From positions 1-22,406 of the forward strand of contig CAZYPU010000016.1 in NCBI GenBank assembly GCA_964649665.1: 22,406 nt of DNA, given 5' to 3'. The translations under genes were made by a program, and so were the position numbers. This document shows positions 6,307 through 12,832 of the stretch, in pieces. The first letter of the stretch is position 1, and each line of letters begins with the position of its first letter. The DNA is from CAZYPU01 sp964649665 (GTDB lineage: Bacteria; Omnitrophota; Gorgyraeia; JABMRN01; RBG-13-46-9). The notes beneath the pieces are model-generated. The model did no database searches and was not told the DNA's origin. It saw only the letters and a list, made by a program, of their open reading frames with translations.

Positions 6307-7749
6307 TTATTTCCCATGCCCTTCACTGCCGCTTGGGGTAAACTCCGGCACGGGGCCTCTTAGTTTTTTTATCTTTTCCCTTATCGCCTCTTGCCCCGGG
6401 TCCAGCTCGAATGATTTTTCCCACTGGGCCCTCGCTTTATCGAAAAAACCTTTTTTAAAGTAGGCATCGCCCAGATGGCCCCTGATAACGGGGTCTTCTT
6501 TCGCGATCGAAACCGCCTTCTCGAGCTCTTTAACGGCTTCGTCCGTCATTCCTTTCTTAAAATACGCCCACCCCAAACTGTCTATATACGCGGGGTTTTT
6601 CGGGTCAAGGGCAATGGCTTTGTTTATCAGGTTTACCGCTTCATCCAGATTTTTGCCGTCTTCGGCGAACATGTAGCCTATGTAATTATACGCCTCCGCG
6701 AAGGTAGGATCAAGTTCCGTGGATTTTCTGAAGTTCTCTACGGCAGTCCGGATTTTGCCCATTTTTTCGTAAACAACGCCGGCGTAAAAATACACCTTCG
6801 CGTCCTCCGGAAATCGAACTGACGCCTTTTTCAATAAATCCAGGGCCTCGGCAAATTTTTCTTCTTCGGCGTAAAGATATCCCAGTGCCAAATAGGCAGC
6901 GGCGTCATCCGGGGATATATCGAGCGCGATCTTATATTCCCCGACAGCATCATCTACCCTGCCCGTTTTATAATAGCAGCGCGCAAGGCGCATGTAGGGA
7001 GCCGCGTTCAAAGGGTCTATTCCCAAAACCCGCTTATAGCTCTCGGCGGCCTTTTCATAATTTCCTTCTGACTCCAGAATAACGCCGCGAAACATATGCG
7101 CTTCGAGGTATTCCGGGGAGAGCTCTATCGCCCTATCTATCCGGCAAAGCGCTTCTTCGTTCTTTCCGAGTTGTTTTTGTATTATGCCCAGGTTGAAATG
7201 AAGGAGGGGGTTATCCTCTTTTTTTTCGATCAGTTTTTCGTAGAGGAGCGCGGCTTCCTGCATCTTTTCCTGTATCACGAGGACATCCGCCAGCGACATA
7301 AGGGCCATAATATCTTCCGGATTGCATTCGATTATTTTCTCATACTCTTTTTCGGCCCCGACAAAGTTGCCGCGGGAGGTATGAATCAAAGCCAGTAAAA
7401 AACGAGCCTGCGGGTTCTCCGCCTCGGCGGCCCTTACCGACTCGAATTCTTTAACGGCTTGGTCTTCTTTTCCCAGGACGAGATAGTCCACGCCTAACCT
7501 GAGGCGGGCTAAAGTAGAATGCGGGTTGTATTTCAGGCTCTCTTTGTACTCTATTATGGCGAGATCGGTCTTGCCTTTATTGTCATAGATAACGCCCATC
7601 GTGTAATGGGCAAGCGCTTTACTTTCTTTTTCTTCCGCGCAGGGCGCCTCGGGCGAGAAAGTGATAAATAAACCCATCGCAAGGAGTAAAACAAAGCCCC
7701 TGGAAATCACGTGCTTAGCTGCTTTCCTGTTTTTAGATCCTGGGGGCAC
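6307..7749 (-). CDS. Secreted tetratricopeptide-repeat protein (about 12 TPRs)
   Basis: The protein has a basic N-terminus (KNRKAAKHVISR), a hydrophobic stretch (GFVLLLAMGLFITF) and a probable cleavage site near PEAPCA, i.e. a signal peptide. About twelve consecutive 34-residue TPR units follow from about residue 46 to 455, each with the small-residue and Ala-Leu/Pro pattern (e.g. YKRVLGIDPLN, FRKSTELDPTF). TPR solenoids are protein-binding scaffolds, and in the periplasm they commonly assist envelope assembly; the specific partner is unknown. The start is GTG at 7749 with GAGGG about 7 nt upstream. It is 56 bp upstream of the transketolase N-terminal gene and 71 bp downstream of the small basic protein gene, with a hairpin (7778-7812) in that second gap. 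Confidence 0.9.
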   Translation of the reverse strand: MPPGSKNRKAAKHVISRGFVLLLAMGLFITFSPEAPCAEEKESKALAHYTMGVIYDNKGKTDLAIIEYKESLKYNPHSTLARLRLGVDYLVLGKEDQAVKEFESVRAAEAENPQARFLLALIHTSRGNFVGAEKEYEKIIECNPEDIMALMSLADVLVIQEKMQEAALLYEKLIEKKEDNPLLHFNLGIIQKQLGKNEEALCRIDRAIELSPEYLEAHMFRGVILESEGNYEKAAESYKRVLGIDPLNAAPYMRLARCYYKTGRVDDAVGEYKIALDISPDDAAAYLALGYLYAEEEKFAEALDLLKKASVRFPEDAKVYFYAGVVYEKMGKIRTAVENFRKSTELDPTFAEAYNYIGYMFAEDGKNLDEAVNLINKAIALDPKNPAYIDSLGWAYFKKGMTDEAVKELEKAVSIAKEDPVIRGHLGDAYFKKGFFDKARAQWEKSFELDPGQEAIREKIKKLRGPVPEFTPSGSEGHGK

Positions 7750-7777
7750 TTCGCGCCCTCAGGGTAAATTCATCCTC

Positions 7778-7812
7778 GCAGCTTACCTCAGCCGCCGTAG
7801 GCCGTAAGCTGC
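7778..7812. repeat. Inverted repeat hairpin (GCAGCTTAC / GTAAGCTGC)
   Basis: Perfect 9 bp arms at 7778-7786 and 7804-7812 enclose an inner partial GCC/GGC pairing. It lies between the small basic protein and TPR genes. Its layout resembles the hairpins at 7933-7969 and 8054-8088 (outer arm containing CTTA, inner GCC..GGC). Confidence 0.7.
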
Positions 7813-7820
7813 GGTGTTAT

Positions 7821-7910
7821 TTATTTCTTCTTGTGCCTGTCTCTTCTGAGCCGCTTTTTTCTCTTGTGTGTTTTAATCTTGTGCCTTTTTCTTTTTCTTC
7901 CGCACGGCAT
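7821..7910 (-). CDS. 29-residue very basic protein, ribosome-associated type
   Basis: This short minus-strand gene encodes MPCGRKRKRHKIKTHKRK followed by KRLRRDRHKKK. Nineteen of 29 residues are Lys or Arg. It has one of the best Shine-Dalgarno sequences in the window (AAAGGAGG, 7 nt before ATG) and a clean stop, so it is very likely translated. The KRHK...THKRKKRLR pattern resembles small ribosome-bound proteins of the bS22 / mitochondrial mS38 (COX24/AURKAIP1) type. That resemblance is from memory of the pattern, not a search. It lies between hisG and the TPR protein in the same orientation. Automatic gene callers would miss it because of its length. Confidence 0.8.
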   Translation of the reverse strand: MPCGRKRKRHKIKTHKRKKRLRRDRHKKK

Positions 7911-7932
7911 ATTTGGCCTCCTTTAATGAGCA

Positions 7933-7969
7933 CCTGACTTATGTCGCCCAAAGGGCGACATAAGTCAGG
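7933..7969. repeat. Perfect inverted repeat, 17 bp arms
   Basis: Arms CCTGACTTATGTCGCCC (7933-7949) and its complement (7953-7969) flank a 3 nt AAA loop. It lies downstream of hisG and just upstream of the small basic protein gene's Shine-Dalgarno. There is no T-run, so it is not a classical terminator. Confidence 0.85.
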
Positions 7970-8006
7970 CATCCTGTGAACTTCTTCTTTTGAAAGTGCG
8001 AATTAA

Positions 8007-8040
8007 ACCCTTGACATTTTTTAAGAAAAATGTCAAGGGT
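8007..8040. repeat. Inverted repeat with TTGACATTTTT arms
   Basis: Arms ACCCTTGACATTTTT (8007-8021) and AAAAATGTCAAGGGT (8026-8040) flank a 4 nt loop. The CCCTTGACATT/AATGTCAAGGG core is the same palindrome found nested inside the type A repeat at 16255-16279, and a degenerate form at 9155-9175. Confidence 0.85.
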
Positions 8041-8053
8041 CAAATTCGGCCAT

Positions 8054-8088
8054 GCAACTTATGTCAGCCTACGGCTTCCATAAGTTGC
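8054..8088. repeat. Inverted repeat hairpin (GCAACTTATG / CATAAGTTGC)
   Basis: Perfect 10 bp arms (8054-8063, 8079-8088) with an inner GCCTACGGC hairpin. It lies 8 bp downstream of the hisG stop and may protect or end the hisG transcript, but it has no T-run on the minus strand. Confidence 0.75.
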
Positions 8089-8096
8089 GGCCTCAT

Positions 8097-8966
8097 TTAA
8101 TAAATAACCTTGTTAAGCGGGTACTCGATTATTCCCTGGGCGCCGGCTTTTTTGAGGCGAGGGATTATCTCCTTCACCACCTCCTCGTCGATAATCGTGT
8201 CTATGTCAAACCACCCTTTTTCCGAAAGGGAGGAAATCGTCGGTTTTTTCATTGCCGGCAGAATCGCGAGCACTTTATTCAAGTTTTTTTTCGAGACGTT
8301 CATTTTAAGGCCCACTTTTTGTTCGGCGAGGATCGCTCCTTTCAGGAGAAGCACTATTTTTTCGATTTTTCTCTTTTTCCAGGGGTTCCGCCAGGCTTTT
8401 TTGTTCGCGACAAATTGCGTTGTGGATTCGCATATCGTATCTATGACCCGCAGGCCGTTCGCCCGAAGCGACGATCCCGTCTCCGTAACCTCAACGATAG
8501 CGTCCATGCCCAGGCTTGTCTTGGCCTCCGTTGCGCCCCAGCTGAACTCGACGTCGGCTTTTATTCCTTTTTTCCTGAGATAGGATTTTGTGACATTTAT
8601 AAGTTCGGTCGCGATTTTTTTGTTCTTAAGGTCCTTTGTACTTTTTATGGGTGACGCTTCGGGAACCGCGATCACCCATTTGACGGGCCGGAGACTCTGC
8701 TTGGCGTACATAAGTTCGGCCACCCTTACAACCTTTGAATCGTTTTCGAGGATCCAGTCCCTGCCTGTAATCCCACAATCGATTATGCCGCTTTCGACAT
8801 AGCGCGACATCTCCTGGGCCCTGAAAAGCACCGCCTCAAGCTCCGCATCGTCTACGGATGGGAAATAACTCCTCGTCGAAACGCTTATGTTGAAGCCCGC
8901 CTTCTTAAACAGCTTAACGGTCAAGTCCTGGAGGCTGCCTTTAGGTACGCCCAATTTCAGCTTCAT
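8097..8966 (-). CDS. hisG: ATP phosphoribosyltransferase, long form (HisG)
   Basis: This cytosolic enzyme catalyses the first step of histidine synthesis, condensing ATP with PRPP. The 289 aa length and a C-terminal regulatory domain (about 215-289: KKNLNKVLAILPAMKKPTIS ... AQGIIEYPLNKVIY) mark the long, hexameric, self-contained form that does not need HisZ. Further signatures are MKLKLGVPKGSLQD at the start, GIIDCGITGRDW, and the PRPP-binding loop VEVTETGSSLRANGLRVID. A consensus promoter lies about 100 bp upstream (9063-9091), and AAAGGA precedes the ATG. It stands alone, with no other his genes in the window, which suggests a scattered pathway. Confidence 0.95.
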   Translation of the reverse strand: MKLKLGVPKGSLQDLTVKLFKKAGFNISVSTRSYFPSVDDAELEAVLFRAQEMSRYVESGIIDCGITGRDWILENDSKVVRVAELMYAKQSLRPVKWVIAVPEASPIKSTKDLKNKKIATELINVTKSYLRKKGIKADVEFSWGATEAKTSLGMDAIVEVTETGSSLRANGLRVIDTICESTTQFVANKKAWRNPWKKRKIEKIVLLLKGAILAEQKVGLKMNVSKKNLNKVLAILPAMKKPTISSLSEKGWFDIDTIIDEEVVKEIIPRLKKAGAQGIIEYPLNKVIY

Positions 8967-9062
8967 CTCTGTAGTTTCCTTTATTTCTTCTTATCACGTG
9001 AATATGGAATATGCTTTTCTGCTTTTTTTCATGTTCGCGCCCCATTGCCGGGATTTTCTCAT

Positions 9063-9091
9063 AGTATATCCTAATCGTACCATAGTGTCAA
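9063..9091 (-). promoter_or_regulatory. Sigma70-type promoter for hisG and downstream genes
   Basis: On the minus strand TTGACA (9091-9086) is separated by 17 bp from TATACT (9068-9063), a near-consensus arrangement. Transcription would start near 9056, leaving a leader of about 90 nt before hisG. The leader shows no obvious riboswitch or leader-peptide histidine run. Confidence 0.75.
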
Positions 9092-9141
9092 GCGCAACAT
9101 GTTGAAAGTGGTGTCAAGATAATTGGACACTTTGCTTCTCC

Positions 9142-9236
9142 GTCATTGCGAGGTCTTGGCATCAAAGATGTCAAGGGCGAAGGCAATCTCAAACGAAGAG
9201 ATTGCTTCGGCCTGCTTCGCAGACCGAAGCAATGAC
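9142..9236. repeat. Type A dispersed palindromic repeat (copy 2)
   Basis: Ends GTCATTGCGAGG and CGAAGCAATGAC, with the central pair GGCAATCTCAAACG / GAGATTGCTTC. A short palindrome (CTTGGCATC AAA GATGTCAAG, 9155-9175) interrupts the first half. This is a degenerate version of the module at 16255-16279. It lies in the spacer upstream of the hisG promoter. Confidence 0.85.
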
Positions 9237-9465
9237 ACATTGAAAGTACCCACAATATTTTACATTATCAAGTTGAAATGATCCGGTTCAGCCCGCAGCA
9301 GTCATACCTATGAGGCGATGCTTCGCGAGGCCGGAGGGAAAAACAGCGTGGGTTCATTCTGCTTTTTAGCAGAAGGCTCTTCCCACAGGCCCTCTCTCGG
9401 CCGTAGGTTAGATATAAAGAGATTGTCAAAAAAGTGCGCCATTTATTGAAAAAGCAATTCCGCCT
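9237..9465. other. Spacer with a nested imperfect hairpin; no supported gene
   Basis: I see no gene here. The segment holds a layered structure: GGCCGGAGGG (9329-9338) pairs with CCCTC..CGGCC (9390-9402, 3 nt bulge); GTGGG (9348-9352) pairs with CCCAC (9382-9386); a perfect TTCTGCT / TTTT / AGCAGAA hairpin (9357-9374) sits at the tip. This could be a small structured RNA or the remains of another palindromic repeat. An open frame across it has no Shine-Dalgarno and runs into the type B repeat. Confidence 0.5.
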
Positions 9466-9635
9466 GTCATCCTGAGGAGGCCCGGAGGTAAGGGCCGACG
9501 ACCGAAGGAAGTCCCGCATACCACAATGAACAATATAGGCCATGCGGGACGAAGGATCTTTCGTTAAGATTCTTCCCTCCGGGTCTACGACCCGTAGGGT
9601 CGGAGACGGCGCCTTTCAGGGCGCCTCAGAATGAC
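9466..9635. repeat. Type B dispersed palindromic repeat (copy 2)
   Basis: It begins GTCATCCTGAGG and ends GCCTCAGAATGAC, the same family as 1589-1714 but in opposite orientation. It has the shared core GAAGGATCTTTCGTTAAGAT and the 37 bp module on the minus strand at 9574-9610. An extra inverted repeat GTCCCGCAT / ATGCGGGAC (9511-9519, 9542-9550) is inserted inside it, which explains its greater length (170 versus 126 bp). Confidence 0.85.
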
Positions 9636-9731
9636 AATTGGAGGACTTTTTCGATAACTTCATAAAGGCACCTGCCGCGGGCTAAGCCATTACTTAAAAC
9701 GGGAGTTCGGGCTGGAATACGATTCGATCAA

Positions 9732-9857
9732 CTACCGTTTCTTCGGGGATTTCCGGTGTGCCGTCACCGTTTCCGAGGCGGCGTCATAAGCAAGCTCGGG
9801 GCTGTTCGATTTGAAGCGTATGGCCTTTCCGGCGATCAGTATGATAAAATCGACCAT
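9732..9857 (-). CDS. Possible 41-residue protein after the CYTH gene
   Basis: A short frame starts 11 bp after the CYTH gene stop, with a strong Shine-Dalgarno (AAAGGAGA, about 5 nt from ATG) that overlaps that stop codon. It encodes MVDFIILIAGKAIRFKSNS followed by PELAYDAASETVTAHRKSPKKR. The pattern looks like a short beta pair, a helix and a basic tail. I recognise no family. The plus strand over the same bases is also open for about 42 codons (9661-9789) but has no start or Shine-Dalgarno. The case rests on the ribosome-binding site and coupling to the CYTH gene. Confidence 0.45.
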   Translation of the reverse strand: MVDFIILIAGKAIRFKSNSPELAYDAASETVTAHRKSPKKR

Positions 9858-9868
9858 GCCGTCTCCTT

Positions 9869-10420
9869 TTACTTTCTAAAAACAAGCTGAAGATCCGGTT
9901 TCTTGTGAAGCATTTTATAGTAATCGAAAAGTTTCATGTAGGTATCCGGTATGGCCCGCGCCATATCAAGCCCGAGAAGGCCGGCGGCTTCTTTTATGCT
10001 TTTTTTCGACCCCTCTATCTCCGCATAAAATCCCATAAAGGGAAGTTTGTCAACGGATATTTTCGCGTCCTTCCATTTATACGTTTCCCGGATTTTTTCT
10101 TTTTTGAACCGCGGCATAAAGCCGAGCTGTTTTAGGATTTTGCCGAAAGCCTTCACGTCATTTATGCCCGCTTCGATCTCATTGCGGACTTTATATGTCC
10201 GGGATGGGGCGCTTCCGGAGGAACCCTTCAGCGTAAATATGCCTTTATCGGCAACCGACCTAAGGCGGATGGTGAAACCGGAGTCTTGAAGGATGCCGTG
10301 GCAATAATAAGTGTCCCGTTCCAATTCTTTTGCAAGGAACCTCGCGCCTATTTTCTTCAGGTTTCGTTTGAATTTCTCTGCGGAACCGATTTTGAACTTT
10401 GTTTCTATTTCTTTAGGCAT
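9869..10420 (-). CDS. CYTH-domain protein (class IV adenylate cyclase / thiamine triphosphatase type)
   Basis: CYTH proteins form a tunnel-shaped beta barrel that binds triphosphates with metal ions. The diagnostic ExExK motif is at the N-terminus (EIETKFKI, residues 4-8). Further charged-strand signatures are DTYYCHGILQDSGFTIRLRS, FTLKGSSG, and YAEIEGS. The 183 aa length fits the CyaB subgroup. Actual activity (cAMP synthesis, ThTP or tripolyphosphate hydrolysis) cannot be read from sequence. The start is fixed by the ExExK position, but no Shine-Dalgarno is visible before it. A minus-strand promoter lies at 10466-10493, divergent from the PpiD-like gene. Confidence 0.88.
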   Translation of the reverse strand: MPKEIETKFKIGSAEKFKRNLKKIGARFLAKELERDTYYCHGILQDSGFTIRLRSVADKGIFTLKGSSGSAPSRTYKVRNEIEAGINDVKAFGKILKQLGFMPRFKKEKIRETYKWKDAKISVDKLPFMGFYAEIEGSKKSIKEAAGLLGLDMARAIPDTYMKLFDYYKMLHKKPDLQLVFRK

Positions 10421-10465
10421 AGGGCAGCTTACACACTCAAGATGCAGTAGTATTATCTGGGGTAC

Positions 10466-10493
10466 ATTATATCAAACGACTTTATATATTCAA
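10466..10493 (-). promoter_or_regulatory. Promoter for the CYTH gene
   Basis: On the minus strand TTGAAT (10493-10488), a 16 bp spacer, then TATAAT (10471-10466). The predicted start is near 10459, giving a leader of about 40 nt. Confidence 0.6.
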
Positions 10494-10509
10494 CCTTTTT
10501 TTAAATGCC

Positions 10510-10538
10510 TTGCCATAAAGCGCCAAATTGCATATAAT
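10510..10538 (+). promoter_or_regulatory. Promoter for the PpiD-like gene
   Basis: TTGCCA (10510-10515), a 17 bp spacer and a perfect TATAAT (10533-10538) predict a start near 10545 and a leader of only about 17 nt containing GGAGGG. Confidence 0.75.
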
Positions 10539-10561
10539 ATGGGCTGCTGGAGGGAAAATAA

Positions 10562-12025
10562 ATGCTTACTTTTTTGCGCAAAAAAAATATAGCCAAAAAA
10601 ATATTGTGGGCGCTCGCGATTATCATCATACCCGCTTTCGTGCTCTGGGGCGCGGGAAACCTTTCGAGAAAAAGGCTGCCGTTTAAGTATGTCGGGAGGA
10701 TCTCCGGCAGGAAGATTTCCATCGAGGAGTTTGCCAAAAGCGTAAAAAACGCCCGGATAGGGCTTTTCCTGAATTATTTCAACCAGCCCGAAGCGCTTGA
10801 CAAGCTTCAGAAGGACAGGAAATTGATAAACCGTCTCGCGTGGGAAAGCCTTATAATGAAAAGCGGGGCAAAGAAGGCGGGCATGGACGCCTCCGACGGG
10901 GAAGTCGTGGATTTTATAACAAACCATCCGCTTTTTACGAGGGGCAATGTTTTTAACGAGAAATTCTATAAATATTTCCTGCAAAACTCGCTCGGCGTCT
11001 CGCCCAGGGCTTTCGAAGAAAGCGTGAGGGATTTTATTATATCCATGAAATTCAAGAACGATATCGTAAAAAGCGTAGCCGTACCGGATCCGGAATTATA
11101 CCGTTTTTACCGGAATGAATTTGAAAAAGCCGAGATCGATTACGTCGTTATAGACAAAAACGCTTTTAAAGAGAAAGCGGCTGTTTCCGAAAAGGAAATA
11201 ATGTCCTTTTACGACGCGCAAAAGGAACGTTTTACGGAACCGGAAAAAATAATTCTTCAATATATCGCTTTCCCCCATAAAGAACAGGGCGCAAAGGAAA
11301 AAGTGCTCGCGGAAATGAAGGAGGTATATGATAAATTAGCGTCCCGGCCGCGCAATATGGAGAAAATCGCCGAGCGCTTCGGTTTAAGTATAAAAGAAAC
11401 TCCTCCCTTCTCCCGGGAAGAAATCGTTCCGGGAATGGGGAACATGGGAAATATCGGAGCGGTTTCCTCCCGCCTGAATCCCCTCGCGGAGGTCGCGCCG
11501 ATGGTTGATGAAAATGAAATAGGGACCTCTTTCATCATAATGGTAAAAGAGAAAAGATCTCCGCGCGTTAAATCCGCCGAAGAGGTGACTGTTTACATAA
11601 CGGATTTGATCAAGGATGAAAAAGCTAAAATCCTCGCACAGAAAAAAGCGAATAAAATGTACGGGGAGGCGAAATCCGGAAAAATGCCGCTTTTTGCCAT
11701 TTCCGAAAAATACGCCCTTAAACCCGCTCGCACGGGGTTTATTTCAAGATTTGACTACATAGCGGGAATAGGCGAGTCGTATGCAATTGTCGATGACGCC
11801 TTTAAATTAAAACCGGGCGAAATTTCCAAACCCATAGAGGTGAGAAAGGGCTGCGCCCTTATAGAACCGGTCGGTTTCCGTTTAATAGACGAGAAAAAAT
11901 TCGAGAAGGAAAAAGATACCTACCGCAATAAGATCCTTGCCGCGAAAAAAATGAGGGCCCTCCAGGACTGGCTCTCGAAAGCCGGCGCCAACACCATCCT
12001 TAACGTCGATTTGGACAGGATATAG
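10562..12025 (+). CDS. PpiD/SurA-like membrane-anchored periplasmic folding factor
   Basis: The N-terminus MLTFLRKKNIAKKILWALA and hydrophobic run to about residue 30 form a single inner-membrane anchor typical of PpiD-like proteins. A SurA_N-type chaperone region follows (about 43-210: GRISGRKISIEEFAKSVKN, FLQNSLGVSPRAFEESVRDF). Residues about 220-345 occupy the place of a parvulin-type prolyl isomerase domain, but the usual signature (HILI, a gGdlG loop) is poorly kept, so catalysis is doubtful. The second half (to 487) has helices and a C-terminal segment (LKPGEISKPIEVRKGCALIE) like a second, also reduced, parvulin-related unit. The start has GGAGGG 7-8 nt upstream. It is the only plus-strand gene in the window and forms a single-gene transcript. 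Confidence 0.85.
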   Translation: MLTFLRKKNIAKKILWALAIIIIPAFVLWGAGNLSRKRLPFKYVGRISGRKISIEEFAKSVKNARIGLFLNYFNQPEALDKLQKDRKLINRLAWESLIMKSGAKKAGMDASDGEVVDFITNHPLFTRGNVFNEKFYKYFLQNSLGVSPRAFEESVRDFIISMKFKNDIVKSVAVPDPELYRFYRNEFEKAEIDYVVIDKNAFKEKAAVSEKEIMSFYDAQKERFTEPEKIILQYIAFPHKEQGAKEKVLAEMKEVYDKLASRPRNMEKIAERFGLSIKETPPFSREEIVPGMGNMGNIGAVSSRLNPLAEVAPMVDENEIGTSFIIMVKEKRSPRVKSAEEVTVYITDLIKDEKAKILAQKKANKMYGEAKSGKMPLFAISEKYALKPARTGFISRFDYIAGIGESYAIVDDAFKLKPGEISKPIEVRKGCALIEPVGFRLIDEKKFEKEKDTYRNKILAAKKMRALQDWLSKAGANTILNVDLDRI

Positions 12026-12080
12026 CAAAAGGTGCCAGGCACCTTAGTTGAGCTCATCTAAGGTGCCTGGCACCTTTTGC
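12025..12080. repeat. REPIN-like double palindrome at the PpiD-like stop codon
   Basis: Arms of 22 bp (12025-12046 and 12059-12080; core AAGGTGCCAGGCACCTT and its complement) flank a 12 nt loop. Each arm is itself palindromic. The first base is the last base of the TAG stop. GGTGCC(A/T)GGCACC units are typical of RAYT-associated REP sequences. It can form a strong hairpin at the mRNA 3' end; no T-run follows. Confidence 0.85.
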
Positions 12081-12110
12081 TTACCTTCTGCTCTATTTAT
12101 CCTATTTACT

Positions 12111-12314
12111 AAGACCGGGGAAGCGCCGGATTTTCGGCGAATATTTTCGACCGTAGAATTTAGTAATTTGTGAAATTGTAATATCAGAAAAGGCCCTGCG
12201 GCTCTGCTGCAGGGCCCCTCCTTTTGTGCAATGAGCAAATTACTTAAATTCAAGGGAGAAAATCTTGGCTTAAATTTTTATGCTGAGCCGAAAACCCGGC
12301 GCTTCCCCGGTCTT
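12111..12314. repeat. Three-tier nested inverted repeat, about 204 bp
   Basis: The outer arms are 28 bp with one mismatch (12111-12138 / 12287-12314, AAGACCGGGGAAGCGCC...). The middle arms are GAATTTAGTAATTTG and its near complement (12156-12170 / 12236-12251). The inner hairpin is GGCCCTGC...GCAGGGC (12192-12214). A partial extra copy of the outer right arm (GAGCCGAAAGGGCGCCGG) follows at 12322-12339. With the REPIN it fills the 341 bp between two convergent genes; no gene is supported in this gap. It could be a MITE-like element (no clear target duplication seen) or a structured RNA. Confidence 0.75.
12188..12216 (-). terminator. Rho-independent terminator for the pur-nrdR operon
   Basis: On the minus strand GGGCCCTGC, a 9 nt loop and GCAGGGCC are followed by TTTTC. 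It lies about 150 nt after the nrdR stop. A weaker CCTTTT follows the same hairpin on the plus strand, so it may also stop read-through from the PpiD-like gene. Confidence 0.55.
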
Positions 12315-12366
12315 TCAGTATGAGCCGAAAGGGCGCCGGATGCCAAACGGAAAGTTGAATGGTGTG

Positions 12367-12816
12367 TTACTTAAGGAACTTTTTCAGTTCCCTCGTGAAC
12401 TGCGTGGCGTCACGGAACTGGCGGTAGACGGAAGCGAACCGGACGTACGCGACTTCGTCGAGCGAGTGAAGCGCCTTCATGAGCATCTCGCCGATCACCT
12501 TGGATCTTACTTCTTTTATAAATTCATTCTGAAGTTGCGTTTCTATTTTTCTGACAATACCCTCAAGCCTTTCCATACTTATCGGCCGCTTTTCGCACGC
12601 TTTTATCAGGCCGTTTAAAATCTTCTGCCTGTCGAAGGGCTCGCGGCGGCCATCGGACTTTATCACCATAATCGGGATTTCTTCAACGTATTCGTAAGTA
12701 GTGTATCTCCTGCGGCACTTCAGGCATTCCCTGCGCCTCCGGACGGCCTGGTTGCCGCGTATGGAACGGGAGTCGACAACCCTGTCTCGTTTGCTGCGGC
12801 AATAAGGACATTTCAT
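12367..12816 (-). CDS. nrdR: Transcriptional repressor NrdR
   Basis: NrdR represses ribonucleotide reductase genes when dATP/ATP fills its ATP-cone. The N-terminal zinc ribbon has all four cysteines (C3, C6, C31, C34: MKCPYC ... RECLKC) and the RRRRECLKCRRRYTTYE signature. The ATP-cone runs from about residue 48 (IMVIKSDGRREPFDRQKI) to the end, with VAYVRFASVYRQF. The 149 aa length is typical. It is the last gene of the purine/one-carbon operon, 16 nt from a type A repeat, with only a weak AGGA as ribosome-binding site. No ribonucleotide reductase gene is in the window. Confidence 0.96.
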   Translation of the reverse strand: MKCPYCRSKRDRVVDSRSIRGNQAVRRRRECLKCRRRYTTYEYVEEIPIMVIKSDGRREPFDRQKILNGLIKACEKRPISMERLEGIVRKIETQLQNEFIKEVRSKVIGEMLMKALHSLDEVAYVRFASVYRQFRDATQFTRELKKFLK

Positions 12817-12832
12817 AATTAGCTATCCTGTC

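Noticed and set aside
9268..9543. 91-residue minus-strand open frame in the hisG-CYTH spacer
   Set aside because: It runs through the layered hairpin and into the type B repeat, has no ribosome-binding site, and its composition looks like translated repeats.
9661..9789. Plus-strand 42-codon open stretch (HYLKREFGLEYDSINYRF and on)
   Set aside because: It looks protein-like and might be a gene remnant, but has no start codon, no ribosome-binding site and no recognisable family; the minus-strand small frame has the better signals.
12044..12253. 69-residue minus-strand open frame between nrdR and the PpiD-like gene
   Set aside because: It lies wholly within the nested inverted repeat and REPIN; an incidental frame without a Shine-Dalgarno.
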